Source of the DNA: Anaerolineae bacterium
GTDB lineage: Bacteria > Chloroflexota > Anaerolineae > Aggregatilineales > UBA2796
Direction: 5' to 3'
Length of the DNA stretch: 51,858 nucleotides
Assembly (NCBI GenBank): GCA_019637615.1
Contig: JAHBVJ010000044.1
Span: 1-51,858 of the forward strand
Under the pieces are notes generated by a model. The model was not told where the DNA came from, ran no database searches, and saw only the letters and a program-made list of their open reading frames with translations. Made by a program: the position numbers and the translations under genes. Positions 44,497-51,858 of this stretch are shown here, piece by piece. The stretch's first letter is position 1. Each line of letters begins with the position of its first letter.

Positions 44497-45978
44497 TCAA
44501 CTCTCAACCGCAGGCGATTGGCTCACAAAGGGGGCTGCCATAGGCCAATCGACGGTCGCCGTTGTTCCCTGTCCTACGCCTTCGCTGGTGACGGTGATGC
44601 GCCCGCCGTAGGCTTCCACAATCGACTTGACCAGCGCCAGACCGAGGCCAGTCCCCGGAATATCGCGCGAACGTGCTTTATCCGCGCGGAAAAAGCGTTC
44701 AAACAAGTGCGGCAAGTGTGGCGTGGCGATGCCTTGCCCGTCATCGCGAATGATATGCCGTATGCCCTTCGCGGTCGCTGTGATCTGCCACGAAATTGTG
44801 CCGCCGTCGGGCGTGTACTTGAGCGCGTTATCCAGTAAATTGCGGAACACCACGGTGAGGTGGCTCAAACTGCCATTGACCAGCACCGGCTCGGTTGGCG
44901 CGTTCAGCGACATCCCGATGTGCTTTTCCTCGGCGCGCGGCCTCAGTTGTCCCAACAAATTATGGGCAAGGCGCACCATGTCGATTTCGGCTTTGCCGAG
45001 TTCGGCGCGTCCGGCGTCAAACCGCGACAGCAGCGTCAGCTCTTGCACGAGATCGCTCAAATGCCCGACCTCATCATCGATCTCCTCGATGTACTGCTTC
45101 GCCATCGCCTCGTCCAGCGTATCATCCGTGCGCAGCGCCTCGGTACGCAGCCGGATCGCGGTCAGGGGAGTGCGCAGCTCATGCGAGGTGTTGCTGGCGA
45201 AGGCGCGTTGCTCCTCCAACATGCTCTGCACCTGCCCCGCCATCTCGTTGAACGCGTGCGCGACTTCCCCGATCTCGTCTTTCCATGTGTAAGCGATGCG
45301 ATGCGAAAAATCACCCTTAGACAGCCTCACCGCCGATTCCCGCAGTTTATACAGCGGCTGAATGATCGACCGTGACAACAGTACCGCCGCCAGCAGTGCC
45401 AGACTGGTCAGCAGCACGCAGCCGATGATGAGCACTGCCCAGCGCTGCAACGCCACATTTTCCAGCGTCTGGATCGACACGGCGAGCTGCACGACGCCCA
45501 AGGGACGCTGCCCGCCCATGATCGAGGCTCCGGTATACAGCGTATCGTCGCCATCCGCGTTCCGGCGCTGCACCACCACCGTTTCGCCTCGAATCGCGGT
45601 TTCCATCTCCGGCATATCGTGGAAGGAGTTGCGCCCATTATCATCAGGATCAGGCGAATTCCTAGTATTGTCCTGCTCATTGAACGCATACAGGGTCAGT
45701 TTCCCGCCGACCTGCGTTTCTAATTCCTCCAGCACGGCAGTGATCGTGCTCGAATCGGGCTTTTCTGCGCCGGGATTCGTCACCAGATAGGTGCTCAATG
45801 CTTGCGCCACCAGCCGCACCTCATTTTGCAACCGCTGTTCGTAATCCGCTCGCACCGCCGCGTTGATCTGCCCGCCAGCAAGCGCGGTTAAGCCCGCGAA
45901 GCCGAGCAGGATGATGCCCACATACGCCGCCAGCAGTCGGGTACGGATGCTGGTTGCGGTCAGTCGCTTGATGCTCAT
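44497..45978 (-). CDS. membrane sensor histidine kinase
   Basis: The 493-residue protein has a first membrane helix (about 13-35), an extracytoplasmic sensor part of about 130 residues, a second helix (about 180-205), a HAMP linker, the HisKA H-box ASNTSHELRTPLTAIRLR and an ATPase with NLLDNALKYTPDGG, IRDDGQGI and GTGLGLALVKSIVEAYGG. Its ATG overlaps the stop of the response regulator gene by four bases, so the two are coupled. The signal is unknown; the divergent HhH/membrane-protein cluster is a likely target. Confidence 0.94.
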   Translation of the reverse strand: MSIKRLTATSIRTRLLAAYVGIILLGFAGLTALAGGQINAAVRADYEQRLQNEVRLVAQALSTYLVTNPGAEKPDSSTITAVLEELETQVGGKLTLYAFNEQDNTRNSPDPDDNGRNSFHDMPEMETAIRGETVVVQRRNADGDDTLYTGASIMGGQRPLGVVQLAVSIQTLENVALQRWAVLIIGCVLLTSLALLAAVLLSRSIIQPLYKLRESAVRLSKGDFSHRIAYTWKDEIGEVAHAFNEMAGQVQSMLEEQRAFASNTSHELRTPLTAIRLRTEALRTDDTLDEAMAKQYIEEIDDEVGHLSDLVQELTLLSRFDAGRAELGKAEIDMVRLAHNLLGQLRPRAEEKHIGMSLNAPTEPVLVNGSLSHLTVVFRNLLDNALKYTPDGGTISWQITATAKGIRHIIRDDGQGIATPHLPHLFERFFRADKARSRDIPGTGLGLALVKSIVEAYGGRITVTSEGVGQGTTATVDWPMAAPFVSQSPAVES

Positions 45979-46667
45979 GCGCCCGCCATGAAGCGGTAGC
46001 CGACGCTCCGCACCGTCTGGATGTATTTGGGCTGGCTCGGATCGTCTTCCAATTTTTCGCGCAGCCAGCGGATATGCACTTCCAGCGTCCGCATATCGCC
46101 CAACCAATCCGTGCCCCACACCTTATCGAAGATCTCCGCCCGCGTGACGACATCGCCCGCTTTGCTGACCAACAGACTCAACAGTTCAAATTCCTTATAA
46201 CGCAGGTCGAGTTGACGATTCCCTTTCAACACCTGCCGCCGATCCAGATCGATTTTCAAGTCATCGATCACGATCACATTCTTGCGGTTCTGCTGCGCGG
46301 AGTCGAACTCGATGCGCCGCATCAGCGCCTTGATATGTGCGATCAACTCGCGCGTGCTAAACGGCTTGGCGAGGTAGTCATCCGCGCCGAGTTCCAACCC
46401 CAAAATACGATCCACTTCCTCATTCAGCGCCGTCAACATCAAAATCGGGACGACGCTCGTTTTGCGGATCGCCTTACAGACTTCCCAACCATCCATTTCA
46501 GGCAACATGATGTCCAAGATCACCAGATCGGGGTGCAGTGTTAGCACCGCATCCAGTCCCGTTACGCCGTCAAAAGCGGGCTTTACGCTGAAGCCCATCC
46601 CTTCGAGGGTGCGCACAAGCGGGCCTGAGATTGACCGATCATCCTCGATTAAGACCACACTTGGCAT
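45975..46667 (-). CDS. OmpR/PhoB-family response regulator
   Basis: The 230-residue regulator has a receiver domain with the acidic pair in VVLIEDDRS, phospho-acceptor Asp in LVILDIMLPEMDGWE, the Thr in MLTALNEE and Lys in YLAKPFSTREL. A C-terminal winged helix follows (VLKGNRQLDLRYKEFELLSLLV...RTLEVHIRWLREKLEDDP...VRSVGYRF). It should bind phased direct repeats, and three such repeats lie upstream at 46734-46759. It is the first gene of the operon with the sensor kinase. Confidence 0.95.
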   Translation of the reverse strand: MPSVVLIEDDRSISGPLVRTLEGMGFSVKPAFDGVTGLDAVLTLHPDLVILDIMLPEMDGWEVCKAIRKTSVVPILMLTALNEEVDRILGLELGADDYLAKPFSTRELIAHIKALMRRIEFDSAQQNRKNVIVIDDLKIDLDRRQVLKGNRQLDLRYKEFELLSLLVSKAGDVVTRAEIFDKVWGTDWLGDMRTLEVHIRWLREKLEDDPSQPKYIQTVRSVGYRFMAGA

Positions 46668-46733
46668 GGAAAACCTCTCTCAAAAATGAATATATGCTAA
46701 GTATCGCATGGTTCTCGCCCGATTATTCATCCA

Positions 46734-46759
46734 TTTAAGCATATTTAAGGAAAATTAAG
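46734..46759. promoter_or_regulatory. three 10-bp-phased direct repeats, likely OmpR-family box
   Basis: TTTAAG (46734), TTTAAG (46744) and ATTAAG (46754) repeat at exactly 10 bp in the divergent region between the response regulator and the HhH cluster. OmpR/PhoB-type regulators bind such phased direct repeats. Confidence 0.55.
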
Positions 46760-46840
46760 CCGTGCATAACCATATGCTTTGTTCATACGGCTATTGTATA
46801 TACCGTAAAGTATTGCGACCCAGTGGAGAGAACTGTTCTC

Positions 46841-47782
46841 ATGTACAAACGTGTCTTTTCTATCGTTGCCATCTTGATAGCTATCAGCGCCTCCGGTGCT
46901 TATATCGAATCGCAAGCGCAAGACGCCACGCCCACCCCGACGGCAGAAGTGACGGCGCAAGCCACCATGCAGCCGTTCACCCTGTTCAATCTGAATACCG
47001 TGACCGCCGAACAACTGTTGACCATCCCCGATTTCAATAATCGGATGGTGCGCGAATTCATGGAATATCGCCCCTATATCAGCATCTCGCAGTACCGCAA
47101 AGAAATCGGCAAGTATGTTGGTGCTGATCAGGTCGCCGCGTGGGAAAAGTTCATCTACGTGCCCATCCAGATCGACTCGTCCGATGCCGAAACGCTCAAG
47201 CAAATCCCCGGCGTCACCGATGACATCGCCGCCGCCTTGATCGCTGCCCGTCCCTTCAACACCTATGACGTCTTCCTCAGCAAACTCGCCACCTCGCTCA
47301 CAGCGGATCAGGTCGAGTACGCCAAGAATTACTTGGATGGCTACGACATGAGCGCCGAAGCCACGCCCGCCGCCACTGCCGAAGCCACCGAAGCTGCTGC
47401 GGTGCAGTCGTTCACGCTTTTTAACCTCAACAGCGTGAGCGCCGACGAACTGCTGACCATCCCCGATTTCAACAACCGGATGGTGCGTGAATTCATGGAA
47501 TATCGCCCCTACATCAGCATCTCGCAGTTCCGCAAGGAGATCGGCAAGTATGTCGGCGCTGATCAGGTCGCCGCGTGGGAAAAGTACGTCTACGTGCCCA
47601 TCCAGATCGACTCCTCCGATGCCGAAACGCTCAAGCAAATCCCCGGTGTCACCGATGACATCGCCGCCAGCCTGATCGCCGCGCGTCCCTTCAACACCAA
47701 CGAAGCCTTCCTCACCAAACTCGCTACCTCGCTCACAGCGGATCAGGTCGAGTACGCCAAGAATTACTTGGAGGCCAAATGA
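46841..47782 (+). CDS. secreted helix-hairpin-helix (ComEA-like) duplicated protein
   Basis: The protein of about 313 residues has a signal peptide (MYKRVFSIVAILIAISASGAYIESQAQ) and a short Thr/Pro linker. Two nearly identical 145-residue units follow. Each holds two helix-hairpin-helix-like motifs of the type LFNLNTVTAEQLLTIPDFNNRMVREFMEYRP and DSSDAETLKQIPGVTDDIAAALIAARPF, as in ComEA-type proteins. DNA or protein binding outside the membrane is possible. The next gene overlaps its stop by four bases. ATG 46841 is chosen over an in-frame GTG at 46823. Confidence 0.8.
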   Translation: MYKRVFSIVAILIAISASGAYIESQAQDATPTPTAEVTAQATMQPFTLFNLNTVTAEQLLTIPDFNNRMVREFMEYRPYISISQYRKEIGKYVGADQVAAWEKFIYVPIQIDSSDAETLKQIPGVTDDIAAALIAARPFNTYDVFLSKLATSLTADQVEYAKNYLDGYDMSAEATPAATAEATEAAAVQSFTLFNLNSVSADELLTIPDFNNRMVREFMEYRPYISISQFRKEIGKYVGADQVAAWEKYVYVPIQIDSSDAETLKQIPGVTDDIAASLIAARPFNTNEAFLTKLATSLTADQVEYAKNYLEAK

Positions 47783-48222
47783 GCACCGGTGTGATCGAAC
47801 GTCGGATTCGCTTGCTCCTGCTCATCTTAGTCGCGGCGATCTGCGTCGGAACTGTCACTGAACTCATCCTCCGCAAGCATACGGGAGAGACGATCCAGTT
47901 CGTGCCCTTTGTGGTGAGCGGCTTAGGCTTGCTCAGCGTTATCGCCGTGCTCGTCCGCCCGCAGGCGACCACGATCTGGGTGCTGCGCGGAGTGATGGTG
48001 CTCGCCATCGGTGCGAGTCTGCTCGGCATGTGGGAGCATCTGGAAACCAACTACAATTTCGAGTCCGAGATGCGCCCCAACGCCGCCTTCACCGACGTGA
48101 TCGTACCTACGCTGATGGGTGCAGCACCGCTGCTTGCGCCGGGAATCTTGGCGCTCGGTGGGGTGCTCGGCCTCGCTGCCACCTACTACCATCCGGCCTT
48201 GGGCAAACGTACCGATGCCTGA
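47779..48222 (+). CDS. hypothetical four-helix membrane protein
   Basis: The 147-residue protein has four hydrophobic helices, near residues 10-28, 40-60, 67-85 and 108-134. The loop WEHLETNYNFESEMRPNAAF between helices 3 and 4 is acidic. Its ATG overlaps the stop of the HhH gene (ATGA), so the two are translationally coupled and probably work together. No family was recognised. Confidence 0.75.
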   Translation: MSTGVIERRIRLLLLILVAAICVGTVTELILRKHTGETIQFVPFVVSGLGLLSVIAVLVRPQATTIWVLRGVMVLAIGASLLGMWEHLETNYNFESEMRPNAAFTDVIVPTLMGAAPLLAPGILALGGVLGLAATYYHPALGKRTDA

Positions 48223-48311
48223 TCGTTCGCTTTAGCCGTATATGCGCCTCGACACGTTTTCCGCAGGGTGGCTCCATAGTCGCTCTGCGGAATTCTTCCG
48301 TAATGTTTTCG

Positions 48312-48320
48312 TGCTATACA
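48312..48320 (+). promoter_or_regulatory. candidate extended -10 promoter before the DUF4405 gene
   Basis: TGC followed by TATACA lies 38 bp before the start codon. It matches the extended -10 form seen before three other genes in the window. Confidence 0.35.
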
Positions 48321-48357
48321 GGCTCTAGGTAGCAAAACAATTGGAAAGGCTTCCTTC

Positions 48358-48882
48358 ATGGCGATCGTCAGGAAGATGAATACCAACAAACTCAATTTGT
48401 TCCTCGATATTGGCGTCGCGCTGGCCTTCGTCATCGAGATGGAGGAGCATTTCACCGGCCTGCGCAATCACGAACTGCTCGGCTTGGCCTTCACCATCGC
48501 GCTCGGCATCCACATCATTCTGCATTGGGCATGGGTCGTCAGCGTGACCAAGACCTTTTTCCGCAAACTCTTTCACGGATCGCGCCTGAACTATGTGCTG
48601 AATCTGGCTTTGTTCATCAATATGCTAGTTGCGGTCGGCACGGGCTTTGCCATCTCCCGCACACTTGGCTTGGACTTTGACATCCCGCGTTCGGCGCAGC
48701 GCGGCTGGCAAACGCTGCATGTCACCTCCAGCCGTCTGACGCTCATCGTGGTCGCGCTGCATGTGGCGCTGCATTGGAAATGGATCGCGGCTCATGCCAA
48801 GAAGTATCTATTTACCTTCAAACTGCCGCGCCGCCAACTGCCCGCCCCCGTCAATTCTCCGACCACGATTCAGGCCGATTAA
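48358..48882 (+). CDS. DUF4405 membrane protein, cytochrome-b-like
   Basis: The 174-residue protein has four membrane helices and matches the DUF4405 pattern: NLFLDIGVALAFVIEMEEHFTGL, then ALGIHIILHWAWVVSVTKTFF, a third helix NLALFINMLVAVGTGFAISRTLG and WQTLHVTSSRLTLIVVALHVALHWKWI. The paired histidines in helices 2 and 4 (HIILHW, HVALHW) could ligate b-type haem, as in cytochrome b561-like proteins. GGAAAGG precedes the start. A small two-helix protein follows after 19 bp. Confidence 0.8.
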   Translation: MAIVRKMNTNKLNLFLDIGVALAFVIEMEEHFTGLRNHELLGLAFTIALGIHIILHWAWVVSVTKTFFRKLFHGSRLNYVLNLALFINMLVAVGTGFAISRTLGLDFDIPRSAQRGWQTLHVTSSRLTLIVVALHVALHWKWIAAHAKKYLFTFKLPRRQLPAPVNSPTTIQAD

Positions 48883-48901
48883 TGCCAGCAAGGAATCCCA
48901 T

Positions 48902-49288
48902 ATGGCGCAAAGACGCAAATCAAACGGCAACTGGTGGATCGCGTTGTTTATCCTGCTCGTCGTGGTCAGTGGCTACGGGCTGTATCAAAGCGGTCATCTG
49001 AAGAATCCCTTCAGCGTATTAGGGTTGCGCGGTTTCTCCGATGCGGGTGGCACCTTCGTCCCGCGTGGTGGCGATGCGGGCAACCGCGCTGAACCTCCGC
49101 GTGCTGGTGGCGGTGACGTTGATCGCGGTGGGCAGGATGGTTTTGTCCTATCCCAACTGGGCGACGTGCTGTTCAATCTATGGTTCATCTGCGCCACCAC
49201 CGCCGTCGTGATCATGGTGCAGAAAGGCGTCGGCTTCCTCATCTCCAAGTTTTATCGTCGCCGCTCCATGCTGCCAGCGCAACCGTAG
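48902..49288 (+). CDS. hypothetical two-helix membrane protein
   Basis: The 128-residue protein starts behind AAGGA. It has a basic N-terminus, a membrane helix at about 11-28, a Gly/Arg/Pro-rich external stretch and a second helix at about 90-112, ending in a basic tail. No family was recognised. Its place behind the DUF4405 gene suggests a shared membrane complex. Confidence 0.65.
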   Translation: MAQRRKSNGNWWIALFILLVVVSGYGLYQSGHLKNPFSVLGLRGFSDAGGTFVPRGGDAGNRAEPPRAGGGDVDRGGQDGFVLSQLGDVLFNLWFICATTAVVIMVQKGVGFLISKFYRRRSMLPAQP

Positions 49289-49383
49289 CCCATTCCCATT
49301 CGCGCAGGTAGCCGCCGTGTCGTGATAGCGATAGACTTGAGCATCAACGAGTATCCCTTTACGCTCTCGCTGATGAGGACAAC

Positions 49384-50337
49384 ATGCCCCAAAAAGTAAT
49401 TCTTGATGTCGATACGGGTACGGATGATGCCGTCGCGCTGATGTGTGCCGCGCTGCATCCCGATCTAGAACTGGTGGCGGCGACCACCGTGAATGGCAAC
49501 GTCGAAGTTCAGTACTGCACGGATAACTCCTTGCGCGTCTTCGATCACATCGGTATTCCAGTGCCCGTCTATGAAGGCATGGCTTCACCCCTCGTCCGCA
49601 GTGATTTCCCGAAAGCGCGCGGCGATACGGCCTCTGGTGCGGTTCATGGGCGTCACCTCGACATTCCCGCCGCCAAATCCAGGCAGCAGACGCAGCACGC
49701 CGTCGATTTTCTGGTGGACTATTACATGTCCTCAGCCGGAACCGACACCATCCTCGTGCCGACTGCCCCGTTGACCAACATTGCCGCCGCCATCAAGCGC
49801 GAACCGCGCATTGTGGATCGCATCCCCGCCGTGTATATGATGGGCGGTGGGCACGAGATCGGCAACGTCACACCGTCGGCGGAATTCAACGTATGGGCTG
49901 ACCCCGAAGCCGCCCGTGTGGTCTTCAACAGCGGCCTCAAAAATGTCACCGTCGTCCCGCTGGATGCTACCCACCGCGCCCTCGTCTCGTCAGAGGATTG
50001 CAAACGGCTGCGCGCGCTGAACACGCCAGCGGCAACAGCGGCGGCGTTGTTCACCGAAAAGCGCATCGAAGGCTATCAGATCGTCTTTGGGGAAAATATC
50101 GGCAGCGCGCCCGTGCATGATGCGCTCGCCGTCCTTGCTATCGTTGATCCCGGTGTGCTTGCGTCGGTGGTAGAAGTCTTCGTAGATGTCGAGACAATAG
50201 GGGAACTCACCGTCGGGCGCACGGTTTTGGATACACATAACCGCTTGCACAAGACGCCCAACGCACGCGTCGCGCTCAGTGCCGATCAGGATCGCTTTGT
50301 ATCGTTGCTGATCGAAACCTTAGCCCGCAATACGTAA
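49384..50337 (+). CDS. inosine/uridine-preferring nucleoside hydrolase
   Basis: The 317-residue enzyme splits the N-glycosidic bond of ribonucleosides for salvage. The calcium-binding Asp cluster is in ILDVDTGTDDAVALM (residues 5-19), with VHGRHLDIP, ILVPTAPLTNIAAAIKREP and AEFNVWADPEAARVVF as further family blocks; the active-site Asp/His region near the C-terminus is APVHDALAVLAIVDP. GAGGACA precedes the start. It is a single gene. Confidence 0.92.
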   Translation: MPQKVILDVDTGTDDAVALMCAALHPDLELVAATTVNGNVEVQYCTDNSLRVFDHIGIPVPVYEGMASPLVRSDFPKARGDTASGAVHGRHLDIPAAKSRQQTQHAVDFLVDYYMSSAGTDTILVPTAPLTNIAAAIKREPRIVDRIPAVYMMGGGHEIGNVTPSAEFNVWADPEAARVVFNSGLKNVTVVPLDATHRALVSSEDCKRLRALNTPAATAAALFTEKRIEGYQIVFGENIGSAPVHDALAVLAIVDPGVLASVVEVFVDVETIGELTVGRTVLDTHNRLHKTPNARVALSADQDRFVSLLIETLARNT

Positions 50338-50416
50338 GAAACCTGAGTTTTGGGGTGCCAGTGAGCCGGCATTAGCGCACGATTGAGTACACAAGCATCA
50401 GCGATATGGAGGGGGC

Positions 50417-50448
50417 GTCCCGCAGGGATTTCGTTTCCTAAGCCTGAC
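50417..50448. repeat. intergenic repeat, copy 1
   Basis: It begins GTCCCGCAGGGATTTCGT and ends TAAGCCTGAC, and matches copy 2 at most positions. Confidence 0.55.
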
Positions 50449-50509
50449 GCTTAGGATGTTTCAAAAAATAAGGTAGGCATACGCCGATCACGCCAACACA
50501 TATTCTTGA

Positions 50510-50541
50510 GTCCCGAAGGGACTTCGTAGGGTAAGCCCGAC
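50510..50541. repeat. intergenic repeat, copy 2
   Basis: It begins GTCCCGAAGGGACTTCGT and ends TAAGCCCGAC. The following CCCGACAAT hairpin shares 12 bases with the end of the Fe-S oxidoreductase gene at 37629. Confidence 0.55.
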
Positions 50542-50675
50542 AATTCATTGTCGGGGATCGTTTCCCTGCCTAATTTCTTACACACCATCAGCGTCGGGCG
50601 ACGTTGCTGCTGATACTGTGTCACCATCTAAAACCGAGCTTCAGAACCATACACTGTATTGTGTAGCCTCGTGAT

Positions 50676-50703
50676 CTTGCCCGTCATCGGCGTGACGGGC
50701 AAG
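50676..50703 (-). terminator. hairpin after the metallo-beta-lactamase-fold gene
   Basis: The arms CTTGCCCGTCA (50676-50686) and TGACGGGCAAG (50693-50703) form a perfect 11-bp stem right after the stop codon of the minus-strand gene. Confidence 0.7.
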
Positions 50704-50709
50704 ACCTGA

Positions 50710-51858
50710 CTACAAAGCGGTGTCCCACTTGAGCTGTAACTGATAGCCCGTCTGCGACTCGATGGTAGTGGCGATTCGACTTCGATCATCTTCGGCAGGT
50801 GCGTTGTAAAGATGCACCACGATTTCGTGATGATCCTTGTGCAGCCCCGGCCCCTTGCGCACCAGCCAGCCAGCCGCGCGCAGTTCATGATTGACGATGT
50901 GCAAGATCGCCCGCTGGTCGGGGTGCGGATGCAAGGTTAGATCGTAGCCCGTATCACGCGCCAACTGTTCCATCAGTTGATACTGGCGGAGGCCAACTTC
51001 CGGGCTGATGAAGGTCAGGACGAGCTGTCCATGCCGCAGCCCTACTTTTTGCAATCCGTATGGCTCCAACACCTCGCGGATCATCCGATAGGCGTGGTTG
51101 ATCTCGATTGGGGGATGCGCCGACGACGCGCCTGCAAACGTGAGGGTATCCGCGCCGTTGCGTCCAGATGTCCGGATCGCCAGCCGATAGCCCGTCAGGT
51201 CGAAGAAAGCCAACGCCAGCTTATCTTTTTCTGGCGTCTCGCTGATGAATACTTCAACTTCATGGCGTTGGGCAAAAACGGAGGGCGCTTTTAATAACCG
51301 GACGCCATCCGGCAGCAAAGCGGATACTGCCGATTCGAGGGCTTGCTGAATCGCGACCGGATGAACCTCGATGTTCCAGCCGCACCGTTCTGCTAGGACG
51401 GCGATCTCGTGCGCATATACGTCGCGTGCGCGGTCAGGGAAATCGAACGTAAGCAGCATTCGCTTGCGTTTGGTTTCAAAGCTGATTTTCCGTAGACGGG
51501 CGTCCGGCGGGAAACTCTCCAAGCAAATACGGCGCGCTTCGTTCTGTTCCAGCGGTGCGCCCGCTGCGTACACCTCGATGTGCGGCGAAATTATCGATCC
51601 ATTGCCATTGCCATTGGACGACGCTTTGGCTGGCATCGCTAACCACGCTTGCCCGGATACTGGCAAATGTACGCGATGATTGCGTTCACGCAGCTTGACG
51701 GCGATGCTGTGTCGCGCCGCATTATCACCATGCACCAGCGCTATCTGCGCGGGCTTGAGCGCATCAACCACGTTCACCAGTTGTGCTTCATCTGCGTGTG
51801 CGGAGATCGAATACGTCTCCACCGTACAGGCTAACGCGACCTGCTGCCCATTGAGTTG
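50710..51858 (-). CDS. metallo-beta-lactamase-fold RNA nuclease-like protein (partial, N-terminus outside window)
   Basis: The frame is open to the window edge; 383 residues are visible. The segment ETYSISAHADEAQLVNVVDALKPAQIALVHGDNAARHSIAVKL resembles the C-terminal RMMBL motif of beta-CASP enzymes (the SAHAD and LVHGD blocks of RNase J and CPSF-like nucleases). The following ~270 residues, including repeated GYDLTLHPHPDQRAILH and GYRLAIRTSGR-like units, form an extra domain I do not recognise. The catalytic HxHxDH part lies outside the window. RNA processing is inferred from the family. Confidence 0.75.
   Translation of the reverse strand, partial: QLNGQQVALACTVETYSISAHADEAQLVNVVDALKPAQIALVHGDNAARHSIAVKLRERNHRVHLPVSGQAWLAMPAKASSNGNGNGSIISPHIEVYAAGAPLEQNEARRICLESFPPDARLRKISFETKRKRMLLTFDFPDRARDVYAHEIAVLAERCGWNIEVHPVAIQQALESAVSALLPDGVRLLKAPSVFAQRHEVEVFISETPEKDKLALAFFDLTGYRLAIRTSGRNGADTLTFAGASSAHPPIEINHAYRMIREVLEPYGLQKVGLRHGQLVLTFISPEVGLRQYQLMEQLARDTGYDLTLHPHPDQRAILHIVNHELRAAGWLVRKGPGLHKDHHEIVVHLYNAPAEDDRSRIATTIESQTGYQLQLKWDTAL

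Larger units (their letters stand above)
50338..50709. other. intergenic region with degenerate hairpin repeats
   Basis: No gene is seen. Two 32-bp copies of a diverged repeat occur at 50417-50448 and 50510-50541, each leading into a hairpin (CCTAAGC/GCTTAGG at 50437-50455 and CCCGACAAT/ATTGTCGGG at 50536-50555). Confidence 0.55.

Noticed and set aside
46971..47782. CRISPR-like or satellite repeat
   Set aside because: The two 435-bp units are coding and in frame, so this is an internal gene duplication and not a non-coding array.

Overview
The window looks like chromosomal DNA of a Chloroflexota bacterium, most likely of the Anaerolineae and relatives. This is an inference. It rests on a GC-rich background, many secreted or membrane proteins with Thr/Pro (TPTPT-type) linkers, Ser/Thr kinases with large ectodomains, CSLREA and formylglycine-generating-enzyme-like (FGE) domains, and a mixture of housekeeping genes and lineage-specific secreted proteins. 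I see no rRNA, tRNA, CRISPR array, insertion sequence or prophage.

Left part (1-15.7 kb). A SIS-domain phosphosugar-binding protein and a small membrane protein are followed by a compact minus-strand operon of aldo/keto reductase, class IV aminotransferase and a bacterial translin homologue. Next come a BNR/Ycf48-type propeller protein, a SpoU rRNA/tRNA methyltransferase, a Ser/Thr kinase fused to an FGE-like ectodomain, a cupin, two tandem type I signal peptidases, a secreted SH3-domain protein, a PLP-dependent decarboxylase, the C-terminal remnant of an NmrA-type gene, a Nudix hydrolase and a pyridoxamine-phosphate-oxidase-like protein.

Central part (15.7-31.3 kb). The most striking locus is a plus-strand cluster at 16101-23293. 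It holds a Ser/Thr kinase with a long Ala/Thr/Gln stalk and a duplicated lectin-like ectodomain, a zinc-ribbon/double-FHA/ABCG-type transporter, and two unrecognised secreted proteins, all ending at one strong terminator. It recalls the mycobacterial PknF-Rv1747 pair but has a different ectodomain and its own secreted partners. Then come a GyrA-C-terminal-like propeller protein, a small Cys-pair protein behind a MerR-type promoter, and a TetR/reductase operon divergent from a heterodimeric ABC exporter with palindromic operators between them.

Right part (31.3-51.9 kb). This holds a CSLREA/FGE surface protein, an AAC(3)-like acetyltransferase, a serine hydrolase fused to a META domain, a multispanning membrane protein and a membrane-bound NarI/HdrD-type Fe-S oxidoreductase (ETF:quinone oxidoreductase-like). 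It continues with clpP, a lone histidine-kinase H-box protein and clpX, then a membrane-anchored cytochrome c, an ABM-like protein and an OmpR-family two-component system. Divergent from that system is a cluster of a secreted helix-hairpin-helix protein and three membrane proteins including a DUF4405 protein, with 10-bp-phased direct repeats between the two. A nucleoside hydrolase and the C-terminal part of a metallo-beta-lactamase-fold protein close the window.

Genome-scale signals include a heptanucleotide repeat (ACTMAGS) at four gene borders, a recurring extended -10 motif (TGC TAYANT) before several genes, repeated hairpins based on GGGCGGATC and CCCGACAAT, and frequent TTG starts supported by good ribosome binding sites. 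Function assignments are from motif reading only; no database search was run.
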